From assembly GCF_026343335.1 (NCBI RefSeq), contig NZ_JAPELX010000001.1:1736001-1800000 (forward strand): a DNA stretch of 64,000 nucleotides. The letters run 5' to 3'. Positions 1 through 8,861 of this stretch are shown piece by piece. The notes beneath the pieces were generated by a model. The model was not told the DNA's origin. It did no database searches and saw only the letters and a program-made list of their open reading frames with translations. The stretch is from Streptomyces sp. NBC_00078. Its GTDB lineage: Bacteria > Actinomycetota > Actinomycetes > Streptomycetales > Streptomycetaceae. Positions within the stretch are counted from its first letter, which is position 1. The number at the start of each line of letters is the position of its first letter. The position numbers and the translations under genes are program-made.

Positions 1-102
1 GGCGATCGCGGCCACGGCGCACGGCAGCCGGCCCACGAGCGTGCCCGCGAGCAGCCGCGCGGCATGCCTGGTCCTGAGGATCTCCACGTATCCCGCAGCC
101 AT
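1..102 (-). CDS. MFS transporter, N-terminal fragment (runs off left edge)
   Basis: Only the first 34 codons are present. They start at an ATG whose reverse complement lies at 100-102 and read MAAGYVEILRTRHAARLLAG followed by a hydrophobic Ala-rich stretch. This is the usual opening of actinobacterial major facilitator superfamily permeases: a short basic cytoplasmic end, then the first membrane helix. A GAGAGGAAG ribosome site lies about 6 bases upstream. The gene is divergent from the LacI-type regulator gene that starts at 220, and the shared 117-base gap suggests the regulator controls this transporter. Substrate unknown; the family call rests on this short stretch alone. Confidence 0.55.
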   Translation of the reverse strand, partial: MAAGYVEILRTRHAARLLAGTLVGRLPCAVAAIA

Positions 103-145
103 GTCCGCTTCCTCTCGCCCGCAGCGCCCGCATCATCCGCGGAAG

Positions 146-178
146 TTTTACGTATAACGTCGCCTCTCATACGTACCA
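146..178. promoter_or_regulatory. Candidate LacI-family operator pair between divergent genes
   Basis: The gap between the MFS start (102) and the regulator start (220) holds two copies of the palindrome TACGTA, at 149-154 and 170-175. Their starts are exactly 21 bases apart, two helical turns. LacI-family dimers bind short palindromes with a central CG, so these are reasonable half-sites or twin operators for the adjacent regulator. Binding is inferred, not shown. Confidence 0.4.
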
Positions 179-219
179 TGTGCGCTGTTCGCCAGTCCAG
201 ACGAAGGAGCACTCCGCCG

Positions 220-1236
220 GTGGCACCAGGCAACACCCGCCCCACCAGCCGTGACGTCGCCCAGGCCGCCGGCGTCTCCCAGGCCACGGTCTCCCTGGTC
301 CTCGGCGACAAATGGCGCGGCCGCGTCTCGGAAGCCACCGCGCAGCGCGTCCGCGAAGCCGCACGCGGCCTCGGCTACCGGCCGAACCTCGCCGCCCGCA
401 ACCTGCGCCTCGGCCGCACCCGCACCGTCCTCCTCGTCGTCCCCGCCCTCACCACGGAGTTCTTCGCCGGCGTCTACACCGGCGCCGCCCGAGTCGCCGC
501 CGACCACGGCTTCGGCGTGGTCCTCTACCCCTCCCCCGAGGGCATCGGCCCGGCCCGCGACCCCTTCGCCTCCGCCCAGGCCGCCCTGGACGGCGTCATC
601 GCCTCCTCCATGGCCGCCGACGCCCTCACCGCGATCCGCGGCGACCAACTGCCCCTGGTGATGCTCGACAGCGACCCCGGGGGCAGCCTGGGCGCCGCAA
701 CGGTGAACCTGGACATCACGGACGGCGTCCGACAGGTCGCCGAACACCTCCTGGGCCTGGGACACCGGCGTTTCCTGCACCTCGCCGCGGACGTGGCGTC
801 CTGGACCTTCGAGGTACGCGCGCGCGAACTGGCCGCCCGGATCGCCACCGTCCCGGGCACGTCCGTACGCACGACCCGCGCCCCCATCTCCATCGAGGGC
901 GCCCTCACCGCCGCCGAAGCAGCCCTGTCGGCACCCGGACCGCGACCCACGGCGCTCATCTGCGACGACGACAAGCTGGCGGCCGGCGCCTACAAAGCCG
1001 CCCGCCGCCTCGGCCTGCGCATCCCCGACGACCTCTCCGTCACCGGCCTCGACGACCTGGCCCTCGCCACCGCCCTCGACCCCGAACTGACGACCGTACG
1101 CCTCGACGCCGAACTCTTCGGCGAACAGGGCATGCGGGCACTCCTGGCCGTCCTGGAGAGCCGTACGCCCGACGCGGGTGACATCCCCGTCGAACTGGTC
1201 GTACGAGGCTCCACGGCACCGCCGAACGCGTCCTGA
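220..1236 (+). CDS. LacI-family transcriptional regulator
   Basis: DNA-binding repressor of 338 residues. The N-terminal helix-turn-helix reads TSRDVAQAAGVSQATVSLVL and is followed by the LacI hinge region (RVREAARGLGYRPNLAARNL). A periplasmic-binding-protein-like effector domain fills the rest, ending with the typical DLSVTGLDDLALATALDPEL segment. The GTG start at 220 is chosen because GAAGGAG lies about 10 bases upstream and the product then begins just before the HTH. An in-frame ATG at 178 would add 14 poorly conserved residues and overlap the candidate operators. It is divergent from an MFS transporter gene, which suggests a sugar-responsive regulator of that transporter. The effector is unknown. 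Confidence 0.85.
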   Translation: MAPGNTRPTSRDVAQAAGVSQATVSLVLGDKWRGRVSEATAQRVREAARGLGYRPNLAARNLRLGRTRTVLLVVPALTTEFFAGVYTGAARVAADHGFGVVLYPSPEGIGPARDPFASAQAALDGVIASSMAADALTAIRGDQLPLVMLDSDPGGSLGAATVNLDITDGVRQVAEHLLGLGHRRFLHLAADVASWTFEVRARELAARIATVPGTSVRTTRAPISIEGALTAAEAALSAPGPRPTALICDDDKLAAGAYKAARRLGLRIPDDLSVTGLDDLALATALDPELTTVRLDAELFGEQGMRALLAVLESRTPDAGDIPVELVVRGSTAPPNAS

Positions 1237-1242
1237 ACGCCT

Positions 1243-1272
1243 GTGCCCCGGCCGTAGCGACGGCCGGGGCAC
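1243..1272. terminator. Bidirectional hairpin terminator
   Basis: A perfect 13-bp stem (GTGCCCCGGCCGT and its complement) closes the 4-base loop AGCG. It lies between the convergent stops of the LacI gene (1236) and prcA (1299) and can serve both strands. There is no T-run, as is common in Streptomyces. Confidence 0.8.
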
Positions 1273-1298
1273 CCAGGTGAGGACAAGTCAGGGACGGA

Positions 1299-2048
1299 CT
1301 ACTCCTCGTCCGAACCCTCGGAGCCGTTCTCCGCCTCGGCGGCCGATCCGTCGCCCTCCAGCAGCCGGGAGAGCTGACGGCCGACGATCCGCCTGAACTT
1401 GCGCGCCTGCGGACGCGTACGGTCCAGCACCGCGACCTCCAGGCGCTCGGCCGGGATCTCCCGCTCACTGCCGTTCGTGTCGCGAGACAGAGCCTGGACG
1501 GCCAGCCTGAGGGCCTCCGCCAGGGTCATACCGTCCTGGTGACGCTGGTCCAGATAGCTGCTGATCTGCTCGGCATTACCACCCACCGCGACCGAACCGT
1601 GCTCGTCCACGATGGAACCGTCGTGCGGCAGCCGATAGATCTGATCACCCTCGGGCGTCTCACCGACCTCGGCGACGACCAGCTCCACCTCGTACGGCTT
1701 CTCGGCCGCACTGGAGAAGATCGTGCCCAGCGTCTGCGCATAGACGTTGGCGAGACCACGGGCGGTCACATCGTCACGGTCATAGGTGTAACCACGAAGA
1801 TCGGCATACCGCACACCCCCGATCCGCAGGTTCTCGTACTCGTTGTACTTGCCGGCGGCCGCGAAACCGATCCGGTCGTAGATCTCACTGAACTTGTGCA
1901 GCGCACGGGACGGGTTCTCGCCGACGAAGACAATGCCGTCGGCGTACTGCAGCACGACCAGGCTGCGACCACGAGCGATGCCCTTGCGGGCGTACTCCGC
2001 CCGGTCGGCCATCGCCTGCTGGGGGGAAACATAGAACGGCGTCGACAC
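1299..2048 (-). CDS. prcA: 20S proteasome alpha subunit PrcA
   Basis: Structural alpha-ring subunit of the actinobacterial 20S core particle, 249 residues. It begins [20 protein letters not shown], the alpha-type N-terminus that forms the gate and docks the ATPase ring. The proteasome fold follows ([41 protein letters not shown]), with no propeptide and no catalytic Thr. The C-terminus is a long acidic Glu/Ser tail, typical of these subunits. GTG start with an AAAGGGACGG ribosome site. It lies 73 bases downstream of prcB and is the last gene of the leftward pup/proteasome operon, followed by the hairpin at 1243-1272. Confidence 0.97.
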   Translation of the reverse strand: MSTPFYVSPQQAMADRAEYARKGIARGRSLVVLQYADGIVFVGENPSRALHKFSEIYDRIGFAAAGKYNEYENLRIGGVRYADLRGYTYDRDDVTARGLANVYAQTLGTIFSSAAEKPYEVELVVAEVGETPEGDQIYRLPHDGSIVDEHGSVAVGGNAEQISSYLDQRHQDGMTLAEALRLAVQALSRDTNGSEREIPAERLEVAVLDRTRPQARKFRRIVGRQLSRLLEGDGSAAEAENGSEGSDEE

Positions 2049-2121
2049 CGGTTATCCGTCCCTTTCTTCCGGGAGTTCCGTCGAATTCACGCGATCACCT
2101 TGTTAACAGCCGGACGCCGGC

Positions 2122-2967
2122 CTAAAGCAGCGCGGCCCGCGGGCCGTCGGGCTGCTCCAGCCGCCGCTCCAGCACGGAACGGGCGATCCCGGAGGACTCG
2201 TCATCAGTGAGCCGACGGAAGCCGTCCTCGGTGATCACGGTGACGATCGGATAGATCCGGCGGGCGACATCGGGACCACCGGTCGCCGAGTCGTCGTCAG
2301 CCGCGTCATAGAGGGCCTGCACCACGAGGGTCGTGGCCTGCTCCTCGGTCAGGTCGCCACGGAAGAGCTTCTTCATCGCACCGCGCGCGAAGACCGAGCC
2401 CGAGCCCGTGGCCGAGAAGTTGTGCTCCTCGGAGCGACCACCCGTCACGTCGTAGGAGAAGATGCGGCCCCGCTCGCGGTCCACGTCATACCCCGCGAAC
2501 AGCGGAACCACCGCCAGACCCTGCATGGCCATGCCCAGGTTGGAACGGATCATGGTCGACAGCCGGTTCGCCTTGCCCTCCAACGAGAGCTGCGCCCCCT
2601 CGACCTTCTCGAAGTGCTCCAGCTCCAGCTGGAACAGCTTGACCATCTCGACAGCCAGACCGGCCGTACCCGCGATACCGACAGCCGAGTACTCGTCCGC
2701 CGGAAAGACCTTCTCGATGTCCCGCTGCGCGATGACATTGCCCATGGTGGCCCGACGGTCACCGGCGAGCACCACACCGCCCGGGAAGGTCACGGCCACG
2801 ATCGTGGTGCCGTGCGGCGCCTCGATCACTCCCTGGGTGGGCGGCAGTTGACGCTTCCCCGGAAGCATCTCCGGCTGGTGCTCGGACAGGAAGTCCATGA
2901 AGGACGACGACCCAGGCGTCAGGAAGGCAGCTGGTAGACGCCCGGTGCTACGAGTGTTGGCTTCCAC
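2122..2967 (-). CDS. prcB: 20S proteasome beta subunit PrcB (precursor)
   Basis: Catalytic beta-ring subunit of the 20S proteasome, an N-terminal-nucleophile threonine protease, 281 residues as precursor. A propeptide of 53 residues precedes the [10 protein letters not shown] motif, so autocleavage after Gly53 would expose catalytic Thr54. The rest shows the beta-subunit pattern [20 protein letters not shown] and [16 protein letters not shown]. The GTG start at 2967 has GGAAGGA 6 bases upstream. Its first 49 bases overlap the end of the endonuclease VII-like gene in another frame, suggesting translational coupling. prcA follows and supplies the alpha rings of the same particle. Confidence 0.97.
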   Translation of the reverse strand: MEANTRSTGRLPAAFLTPGSSSFMDFLSEHQPEMLPGKRQLPPTQGVIEAPHGTTIVAVTFPGGVVLAGDRRATMGNVIAQRDIEKVFPADEYSAVGIAGTAGLAVEMVKLFQLELEHFEKVEGAQLSLEGKANRLSTMIRSNLGMAMQGLAVVPLFAGYDVDRERGRIFSYDVTGGRSEEHNFSATGSGSVFARGAMKKLFRGDLTEEQATTLVVQALYDAADDDSATGGPDVARRIYPIVTVITEDGFRRLTDDESSGIARSVLERRLEQPDGPRAALL

Positions 2968-3530
2968 GCGATTCCTTCCACGTAAGCAGCAGCCCGCCTT
3001 ATGGCATCGGGCCGATCCTTGAACTGCCCCAGTGCGGCATTGCAGCTGAAGCAGAGTACGCCTCGGACCCTACCCGTCTTGTGGCAGTGATCCACATGGG
3101 CGGCCGGAGCAGACAAACATATGCAGCAGACGCCTCCTTGAGAGGCGGTCAACTCGTCACGTCCGGCTTCCGCGATGCCGTACTGGCGCTTCAGGTGGTC
3201 TTGCCGCCCGCGCTCGGCGCGGCAGGTCTTGCAGCGCGTCGGCAGACCGTCCGAAGCGGTCGCGTTGCGATGCCATTCGCTGTGAGGCTTGACCTCGCCG
3301 CACGTCCTGCAGAGCTTGTGTCCGGCCGGAACAACCAACTTCTCCCGGACCGGCTTACCCATGACCTCCTGACGGCGCCGGTAGTGCGCGGCGCTGTACT
3401 CCGCCACGCACTCCCGGCAATGCACCTGAAGGCCGTCACGCCGATTCCTGTCCCGCGCGAACGCAACAAGCGGCAGGTCCTGCTTGCATTTCCTGCATTG
3501 CTTCGCGTTCGGGTCGCCAGCCACCCTCAT
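2919..3530 (-). CDS. Endonuclease VII-like HNH protein with duplicated zinc ribbon
   Basis: 203 residues encoded inside the proteasome operon. The C-terminal part (about 120-190) matches the recombination endonuclease VII/HNH family: [19 protein letters not shown] then [19 protein letters not shown], giving a CxxC pair, the DHCH core and a second CxxC. The N-terminal half holds two similar units of about 60 residues. Each has CxxC near a K/P, then DGL and a second CxxC (CRKC to CREC, CRTC to CKTC), so it looks like an internal duplication of a zinc-binding module. Enzymes of this family cut branched or mismatched DNA; activity of this one is unknown. The gene lies 44 bases after pup and overlaps prcB by 49 bases. 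The start codon is uncertain because no strong ribosome site is visible. Confidence 0.75.
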   Translation of the reverse strand: MRVAGDPNAKQCRKCKQDLPLVAFARDRNRRDGLQVHCRECVAEYSAAHYRRRQEVMGKPVREKLVVPAGHKLCRTCGEVKPHSEWHRNATASDGLPTRCKTCRAERGRQDHLKRQYGIAEAGRDELTASQGGVCCICLSAPAAHVDHCHKTGRVRGVLCFSCNAALGQFKDRPDAIRRAAAYVEGIAWKPTLVAPGVYQLPS

Positions 3531-3574
3531 CCCGCGCAGCCTTCAATTCGAAGGTAAAAGTGGTCCGGTGGCCT

Positions 3575-3790
3575 TTACTGTCCACCTTTCTGCACGAATG
3601 ACCGCACGAAATCCTCGGCGTTTTCCTCGAGTACATCGTCAATCTCGTCCAGCACGGAGTCCACGTCGTCGCTCAGCTTCTCCTGGCGCTCCTTGAGGTC
3701 TTCGGATGCCTGCGCCTCGGGCGCCTCCTCGACCTCTTCCGTGGAGCGCGTCGCCTTCTGCTGGCCGCCGCCGGTGTCCTTGGTCGCCAT
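3575..3790 (-). CDS. pup: Prokaryotic ubiquitin-like protein Pup
   Basis: 71-residue intrinsically disordered protein tag that marks substrates for the proteasome. It begins MATKDTGGGQQKATRSTEEV. The C-terminal half is the conserved Pup helix region (DLKERQEKLSDDVDSVLDEI) and it ends FVRSFVQKGGQ. A C-terminal Gln means Dop must deamidate it to Glu before ligation to substrate lysines. The ATG at 3790 is preferred over the in-frame GTG at 3799 because GGTGAGG sits about 5 bases before it and known Pups begin MATKDTGG. It is followed by the endonuclease VII-like gene and then prcBA. Confidence 0.97.
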   Translation of the reverse strand: MATKDTGGGQQKATRSTEEVEEAPEAQASEDLKERQEKLSDDVDSVLDEIDDVLEENAEDFVRSFVQKGGQ

Positions 3791-3945
3791 AACCCTCACC
3801 CCGCTCGGTTCGACGTTCTTGATCAGACCCTACAAGCAGGGTCCGACATCGGCCCCGCAGTTCCTACAACGTACGGCGGCCACCTCGATGATTCCCTGCC
3901 ACCGGACTTTCCACCCTGTCCGGCGGCCCGGGCACGTGTGCCCGC

Positions 3946-5457
3946 TCAGCCGCCGGACAGCACCCTGACCAGGTCTTCCGCCGTGCGGCAGCGGTCCAGG
4001 AGCTCCTTGACGTGATTTCGCGTTCCGCGAAGCGGTTCCAGGGTTGGGACGCGCTGGAGCGAGTCCCGGCCCGGGAGGTCGAAGATCACGGAGTCCCAGG
4101 AGGCCGCCGCGACGTCGTCCGCGTACTGCTCCAGGCAGCGCCCGCGGAAGTATGCGCGTGTGTCCTCCGGCGGCTTCGTACGGGCCCGCTCGACCTCGTT
4201 CTCGTCCAGCAGGCGCTTCATCCGGCCCCGGGCCGCCAGACGGTTGTAGAGGCCCTTTTCGGGGCGCACGTCGGCGTACTGGAGGTCCACGAGGTGCAGC
4301 CGGGCGGCGTCCCAGTCGAGGTCGTCGCGGCGGCGGTAGCCCTCCATGAGCTCGCGCTTGGCGACCCAGTCCAGCTCGCCGGCCAGGCTCATGGGGTCGT
4401 TCTCCAGGCGGTTGAGGGTGTCCTCCCAGCGGGCCAGGACGTCCTTGGTCTGCTCGTCCGCGTCGGAGCCGAAGCGCTCCTCCACGTACTTGCGTGACAG
4501 CTCGAAGTACTCCATCTGGAGCTGGACCGCGGTGAGTGTGCGGCCGCTGCGGAGCGTGACCAGGCGCTGCAGCGTCGGATCGTGGGAGACCTGGTGGAGG
4601 GTGCGGACGGGCTGGTCCACGGCCAGGTCGACGGCGATGAAGCCGTCCTCGATCATGGACAGGACGAGCGCGGTCGTGCCCAGCTTGAGGTAGGTCGAGA
4701 TCTCGGAGAGGTTCGCGTCGCCGATGATCACGTGCAGGCGGCGGTATTTCTCGGCGTCGGCGTGCGGCTCGTCCCGGGTGTTGATGATCGGGCGCTTCAG
4801 GGTGGTCTCGAGGCCCACCTCGACCTCGAAGTAGTCGGCGCGCTGGCTGAGCTGGAAGCCGTGCTCGTGTCCGTCCTGGCCGATGCCGACACGGCCGGCT
4901 CCGGTGACGACCTGCCGAGAGACGAAGAAGGGCGTGAGGTGGCGCACGATGTCCGAGAAGGGGGTCTCCCGCTTCATCAGGTAGTTCTCGTGCGTGCCGT
5001 AGGAGGCGCCCTTGTTGTCGGTGTTGTTCTTGTAGAGGTGGATCGGCTGGGCGCCGGGGAGTGCGGCGGCGCGCTCGGCGGCCTCGGCCATGATGCGTTC
5101 GCCGGCCTTGTCCCAGAGGACGGCGTCGCGGGGGTTGGTGACTTCGGGGGCGCTGTATTCGGGGTGCGCGTGGTCGACGTAGAGTCGCGCGCCGTTGGTG
5201 AGGATCACGTTGGCGAGGCCGATGTCCTCGTCGGTGAGCTGGCTGGAGTCGGCGGCCTCGCGGGCGAGGTCGAAGCCCCGTGCGTCCCGCAGCGGATTCT
5301 CCTCCTCGAAGTCCCAGCGGGCCCGGCGGGCCCGGTGCATCGCCGCCGCGTAGGCGTTCACGATCTGGGACGAGGTGAGCATGGCATTGGCGTTGGGGTG
5401 GCCGGGGACGGAGATGCCGTACTCCGTCTCGATGCCCATTACTCGCCGTACGGTCAT
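3946..5457 (-). CDS. dop: Pup deamidase/depupylase Dop
   Basis: Carboxylate-amine ligase-fold enzyme of 503 residues. It converts the C-terminal Gln of Pup to Glu and can also strip Pup from substrates. The N-terminus [20 protein letters not shown] carries the metal/nucleotide-binding GIETEYG motif. The segment [17 protein letters not shown] contains Asp94, equivalent to the catalytic Asp of characterised Dop proteins. The extended loop characteristic of Dop ([20 protein letters not shown]) favours Dop over the paralogous ligase PafA, which is not in this window. pup follows 155 bases downstream; arc lies upstream but is separated by a strong hairpin, so dop probably has its own promoter in 5458-5640. 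Confidence 0.93.
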   Translation of the reverse strand: MTVRRVMGIETEYGISVPGHPNANAMLTSSQIVNAYAAAMHRARRARWDFEEENPLRDARGFDLAREAADSSQLTDEDIGLANVILTNGARLYVDHAHPEYSAPEVTNPRDAVLWDKAGERIMAEAAERAAALPGAQPIHLYKNNTDNKGASYGTHENYLMKRETPFSDIVRHLTPFFVSRQVVTGAGRVGIGQDGHEHGFQLSQRADYFEVEVGLETTLKRPIINTRDEPHADAEKYRRLHVIIGDANLSEISTYLKLGTTALVLSMIEDGFIAVDLAVDQPVRTLHQVSHDPTLQRLVTLRSGRTLTAVQLQMEYFELSRKYVEERFGSDADEQTKDVLARWEDTLNRLENDPMSLAGELDWVAKRELMEGYRRRDDLDWDAARLHLVDLQYADVRPEKGLYNRLAARGRMKRLLDENEVERARTKPPEDTRAYFRGRCLEQYADDVAAASWDSVIFDLPGRDSLQRVPTLEPLRGTRNHVKELLDRCRTAEDLVRVLSGG

Positions 5458-5647
5458 GCGGCCCTCCTTGCCCGGCGCTGCCCTCGGTCGGGGGCGGCGC
5501 TCAAGTACCGCTGGCGCTCCGGTGCGTGTGCGGTGCCCGTCCCCGCACTGCGCGACTCGGCGGTACCGAAGAGCCTAGAACGGGTTTGCGCTGGTGGGGA
5601 GATCATTTGCGTCATTGCCTTGCTCCAGCCGTGGCCTGAAAAACAGT

Positions 5648-5682
5648 CGGCTGCGGGTACCCGGTGAGGGCACCCGCAGCCG
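5648..5682 (-). terminator. Terminator after arc
   Basis: An 11-bp stem (CGGCTGCGGGT pairing with ACCCGCAGCCG) lies 10 bases past the arc stop. Read on the minus strand it is followed by GACTGTTTTT, so it resembles an intrinsic terminator. It separates arc from dop. Confidence 0.8.
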
Positions 5683-5691
5683 CCCTGTCTT

Positions 5692-7458
5692 TTACAGGTA
5701 CTGCCCGGTGTTCGCCACCGTGTCGATGGAGCGTCCGGTGTCGGCGCCCTGCTTTCCGGTGATGAGGGTACGGATGTAGACGATCCGTTCGCCCTTCTTT
5801 CCGGAGATTCGGGCCCAGTCGTCCGGGTTGGTGGTGTTGGGCAGGTCCTCGTTCTCCTTGAACTCGTCCACGCAGGCCTGGAGGAGGTGGGAGACGCGGA
5901 GACCCTTGGCGTTGTGGTCGAGGAAGTCCTTGATTGCCATCTTCTTGGCGCGGCCGACGATGTTCTCGATCATGGCGCCGGAGTTGAAGTCCTTGAAGTA
6001 GAGGACTTCCTTGTCACCGTTGGCGTAGGTGACCTCCAGGAAGCGGTTCTCCTCGGATTCCGCGTACATGTGCTCGACGGCCGTCTGGATCATGCTCTCG
6101 ACGGTGGTCGTCTTGCTGCCGCCGTGCTCACCGACGTCGTCGGCGTGGAGCGGGAGGCGCTCGGTGAGGTACTTGGCGAAGATGTCCTTGGCGGCCTCGG
6201 CGTCGGGGCGCTCGATCTTGATCTTCACGTCCAGGCGGCCGGGGCGCAGGATGGCGGGGTCGATCATGTCCTCGCGGTTGGAGGCGCCGATCACGACCAC
6301 GTTCTGCAGGCCTTCGACACCGTCGATCTCGGCGAGCAGCTGCGGGACGATGGTGTTCTCCACGTCCGAGCTGACGCCGGAGCCGCGGGTGCGGAAGAGG
6401 GACTCCATCTCGTCGAAGAAGACGATGACGGGCGTGCCCTCGCTGGCCTTTTCCCGGGCCCGCTGGAAGACGAGGCGGATCTGGCGCTCGGTCTCACCGA
6501 CGTACTTGTTCAGGAGCTCGGGGCCCTTGATGTTGAGGAAGAAGCTCTTGCCGGAGGCCTGGCCGGTGACTTCGGCGACCTTCTTGGCCAGCGAGTTGGC
6601 GACGGCCTTGGCGATGAGCGTCTTTCCGCATCCGGGGGGTCCGTAGAGCAGGACGCCCTTTGGCGGGCGCAGTTCGTGCTCCTTGAACAGGTCCGGGTAG
6701 AGGTACGGCAGCTCGACCGCGTCGCGGATGGCCTCGATCTGGCCGCCCAGGCCGCCGATCTGCTCGTAGCCGATGTCGGGGACTTCTTCGAGGACGAGCT
6801 CTTCGACCTCGCTCTTGGGAACGATCTCGTAGACGTAGCCGGAACGGGGTTCGAGCAGCAGGGCGTCGCCTGGACGGATGTTGACGTCCAGGAGTGGCTC
6901 TGCGAGCCGTACCACCCGCTCCTCGTCGGTGTGCCCGAGGACCAGGGCGCGCTCGCCGTCCTCAAGGATCTCCTTGAGGGTGACGATGTCTCCGACGCGC
7001 TCGTACTCCATGGCCTCGACCACGTTGAGCGCTTCGTTGAGCATCACTTCCTGGCCGCGTCGGAGCTCTTCGAGCTCGACGCTCGGGCTGACGTTCACCC
7101 GGAGCTTGCGGCCGCCGGTGAAGATGTCGGCCGTGCCGTCCTCGTTCGCCGTGAGGAAGACTCCGAAGCCGGCCGGTGGCTGTGCGAGCCGGTCGACCTC
7201 CTCCTTGAGGGCCACGATCTGGTCGCGGGCCTCACGGAGCGTGTTGGCGAGTCGCTCGTTCTGTGCGGACACGCCGGCCAGGTTGGTCTGCAGCTCGACG
7301 ATCCGCTCTTCGAGAATCCTCGTGTGTCGCGGAGAGTCGGCGAGCTTACGTCGCAGGACGGCGATCTCCTGCTCAAGGTAGGCAATCTGCCCGGCCGGGT
7401 CGTCGGACCCGCGTCCCGGGCGGATGCCGCGGTTCATGTCGTCGTCGTGGGCTGCCAC
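5692..7458 (-). CDS. arc: Proteasome-activating AAA ATPase Arc/Mpa
   Basis: Hexameric ATPase that recognises Pup, unfolds pupylated proteins and feeds them to the 20S core; 588 residues. Order of domains: an N-terminal coiled coil (about residues 22-88) that captures Pup, tandem OB-like interdomain (about 95-235), then the AAA domain with Walker A GPPGCGKT at 273-280 and Walker B VFFDEME at about 346-352. The C-terminus is GQYL, the docking tail that inserts into alpha-ring pockets. The GTG start at 7458 is chosen because GGAGGTGAGG lies upstream with good spacing; it gives [17 protein letters not shown], matching known Arc starts. Divergent from the ferredoxin gene. Confidence 0.95.
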   Translation of the reverse strand: MAAHDDDMNRGIRPGRGSDDPAGQIAYLEQEIAVLRRKLADSPRHTRILEERIVELQTNLAGVSAQNERLANTLREARDQIVALKEEVDRLAQPPAGFGVFLTANEDGTADIFTGGRKLRVNVSPSVELEELRRGQEVMLNEALNVVEAMEYERVGDIVTLKEILEDGERALVLGHTDEERVVRLAEPLLDVNIRPGDALLLEPRSGYVYEIVPKSEVEELVLEEVPDIGYEQIGGLGGQIEAIRDAVELPYLYPDLFKEHELRPPKGVLLYGPPGCGKTLIAKAVANSLAKKVAEVTGQASGKSFFLNIKGPELLNKYVGETERQIRLVFQRAREKASEGTPVIVFFDEMESLFRTRGSGVSSDVENTIVPQLLAEIDGVEGLQNVVVIGASNREDMIDPAILRPGRLDVKIKIERPDAEAAKDIFAKYLTERLPLHADDVGEHGGSKTTTVESMIQTAVEHMYAESEENRFLEVTYANGDKEVLYFKDFNSGAMIENIVGRAKKMAIKDFLDHNAKGLRVSHLLQACVDEFKENEDLPNTTNPDDWARISGKKGERIVYIRTLITGKQGADTGRSIDTVANTGQYL

Positions 7459-7703
7459 GGTCCTCACCTCCTCCAAGGGGAGCTGGACGCTTCCAGACCC
7501 TACCTGGGTGGGTGTCGATTGAAACCCCTAGATCACAAAGACTGTCGAGGTGTGTCCGATCTTCACCCTTGCGCTCTCCCTCACGCCAGGGGAATACCCA
7601 CCGAACATGATTGGGAAGCCGCCGGAGGTAGGGTCGAAGTGTTCAACACCCGTCAGAGCTGGCCGGATTCCCGGTTTGGCTCGACATCTGAACGGCAGGA
7701 GAC

Positions 7704-8009
7704 ATGAGCGTGCAGCAGGAGGCCGGGGCCGGCGATGAGGCGCTGGAGGTCTGGATCGACCAGTCCCTGTGTACCGGTGACGGCATCTGTGCCCAGTACG
7801 CGCCCGAGGTGTTCGAGCTGGACATCGACGGGCTGGCGTACGTGAAGGGCTCGGACGACGAGCTGTTGCAGGCGGAAGGGGCCACAACGGCCGTGCCGCT
7901 GCCGCTTCTCACGGACGTGGTGGACTCGGCCAAGGAGTGTCCGGGCGACTGCATCCATGTGCGGCGGGTTTCGGACCGGGTCGAGGTCTACGGTCCGGAC
8001 GCCGAGTGA
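7704..8009 (+). CDS. Ferredoxin with CxxDxxC cluster motif
   Basis: 101-residue small iron-sulfur electron carrier. The cluster motif is QSLCTGDGICAQYAPEVFEL, followed later by KECPGDCIHV. The first motif is Cys-x2-Asp-x2-Cys: the middle position usually held by Cys ([4Fe-4S]) or by a small residue ([3Fe-4S]) is Asp. Such an Asp can act as an oxygen ligand in some ferredoxins, which is established for an archaeal example; here it is inference. AGGAG lies just before the ATG. The gene is divergent from arc across 245 bases that must hold both promoters. No oxidoreductase partner is next to it. Confidence 0.85.
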   Translation: MSVQQEAGAGDEALEVWIDQSLCTGDGICAQYAPEVFELDIDGLAYVKGSDDELLQAEGATTAVPLPLLTDVVDSAKECPGDCIHVRRVSDRVEVYGPDAE

Positions 8010-8065
8010 TCCTTCGGGTGCGTTCTGTTACTGCTGTCTGATATCTCACACGCGGCTTGCGTGGC

Positions 8066-8641
8066 TCAGACGCTGTGTGCGCCGGCGGGTGTCGAGCGCA
8101 CGAACGCGCCGTTCGCCCACTGCCACTTCGCACTGTCCGTGACGTCGGGGCAGCAGCGGGGCACGTCGTTCGACGAGTAGCCGAGGAGCGTGGCGAGGAC
8201 GTTGCCGTCGCGGATGGTGAAGTCGCTGACCGTGTCGCCGATCTTGGGGTCGACCAGGGTGGCCACTACGCGGGCCTTGTCGTCGGCACCCGCGCGCGTG
8301 ATGACGTAGACGCCGTCGGGCGGGGTGCCCATCGGGGCGTCGCAGTGCACCACGGCCACGGTCTCGGGGTTGCCGTCGCCGTCGAGGTCGCCGGTGGCCT
8401 TCTTCTGCACCACGGCTTTCACCGGGCCGCAGGTGATCGGGAAGTCGACGCCCGTGGTGCCGGGTGCGGTGGCTGCGTGGGCGGTCCCGGTGCGGGTGTC
8501 GGCCGGCTGGGCGGCCGTCGCCGGGTTGGGCTGCAGCAGCGAGGAGAGGGCCATCACGCCCGTGACGGCCGTGGCGGTGGCGACCCAGTGGATCGGGCGG
8601 GTGTCCGTGTGTGCCAGTTCCGGAACGGCGGATTGCTGCAC
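8066..8641 (-). CDS. Exported or membrane-anchored hypothetical protein with DxDxDG loop
   Basis: 191 residues, not assigned to a characterised family. The N-terminus is hydrophilic, then a hydrophobic segment HWVATATAVTGVMALSSLL acts as signal or anchor, followed by an Ala/Thr-rich linker. The mature part contains KATGDLDGDGNPETVAVVHC, a DxDxDG calcium-binding loop of the kind found in FG-GAP or EF-hand-like repeats, and paired cysteines (CGPVK, VHC, RCCPD). Start chosen at GTG 8641 because AGGAG precedes it at usable distance; in-frame upstream sequence is Pro-rich and unlikely to be coding. It is convergent with the ferredoxin gene. Confidence 0.6.
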   Translation of the reverse strand: MQQSAVPELAHTDTRPIHWVATATAVTGVMALSSLLQPNPATAAQPADTRTGTAHAATAPGTTGVDFPITCGPVKAVVQKKATGDLDGDGNPETVAVVHCDAPMGTPPDGVYVITRAGADDKARVVATLVDPKIGDTVSDFTIRDGNVLATLLGYSSNDVPRCCPDVTDSAKWQWANGAFVRSTPAGAHSV

Positions 8642-8782
8642 TAGGAGCGTCTCCTGTGAGGGCTGTGCCGGTGGGGGTGGCCTGCATCGTGCCACACGTC
8701 ACAGCGCGTCGGAACGGTGGGGTCCGAGGTGCCGAACACGGGTCGCCCGGATTGGGTGGTTTGTGGCGGAGTGTCAACAGAA

Positions 8783-8832
8783 AGGCGCTGCAGTCGAGTT
8801 CCGGTGGGTTTCCGGGAACTCGACCGCAGCGC
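8783..8832 (-). terminator. Long hairpin terminator after trmI
   Basis: GGCGCTGC-a-GTCGAGTTCC pairs with GGAACTCGAC-c-GCAGCGCC, 18 of 19 positions paired with one internal mismatch. It begins about 30 bases after the trmI stop. The rest of the gap to the exported protein start (8642-8782) holds nothing recognisable. Confidence 0.75.
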
Positions 8833-8861
8833 CGATACGTTGGCTGCGGTACGCGGTCGCG

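Noticed and set aside
5887-7707. 606-codon plus-strand frame over arc
   Set aside because: Antisense shadow; the arc protein has complete Walker motifs and the GQYL tail.
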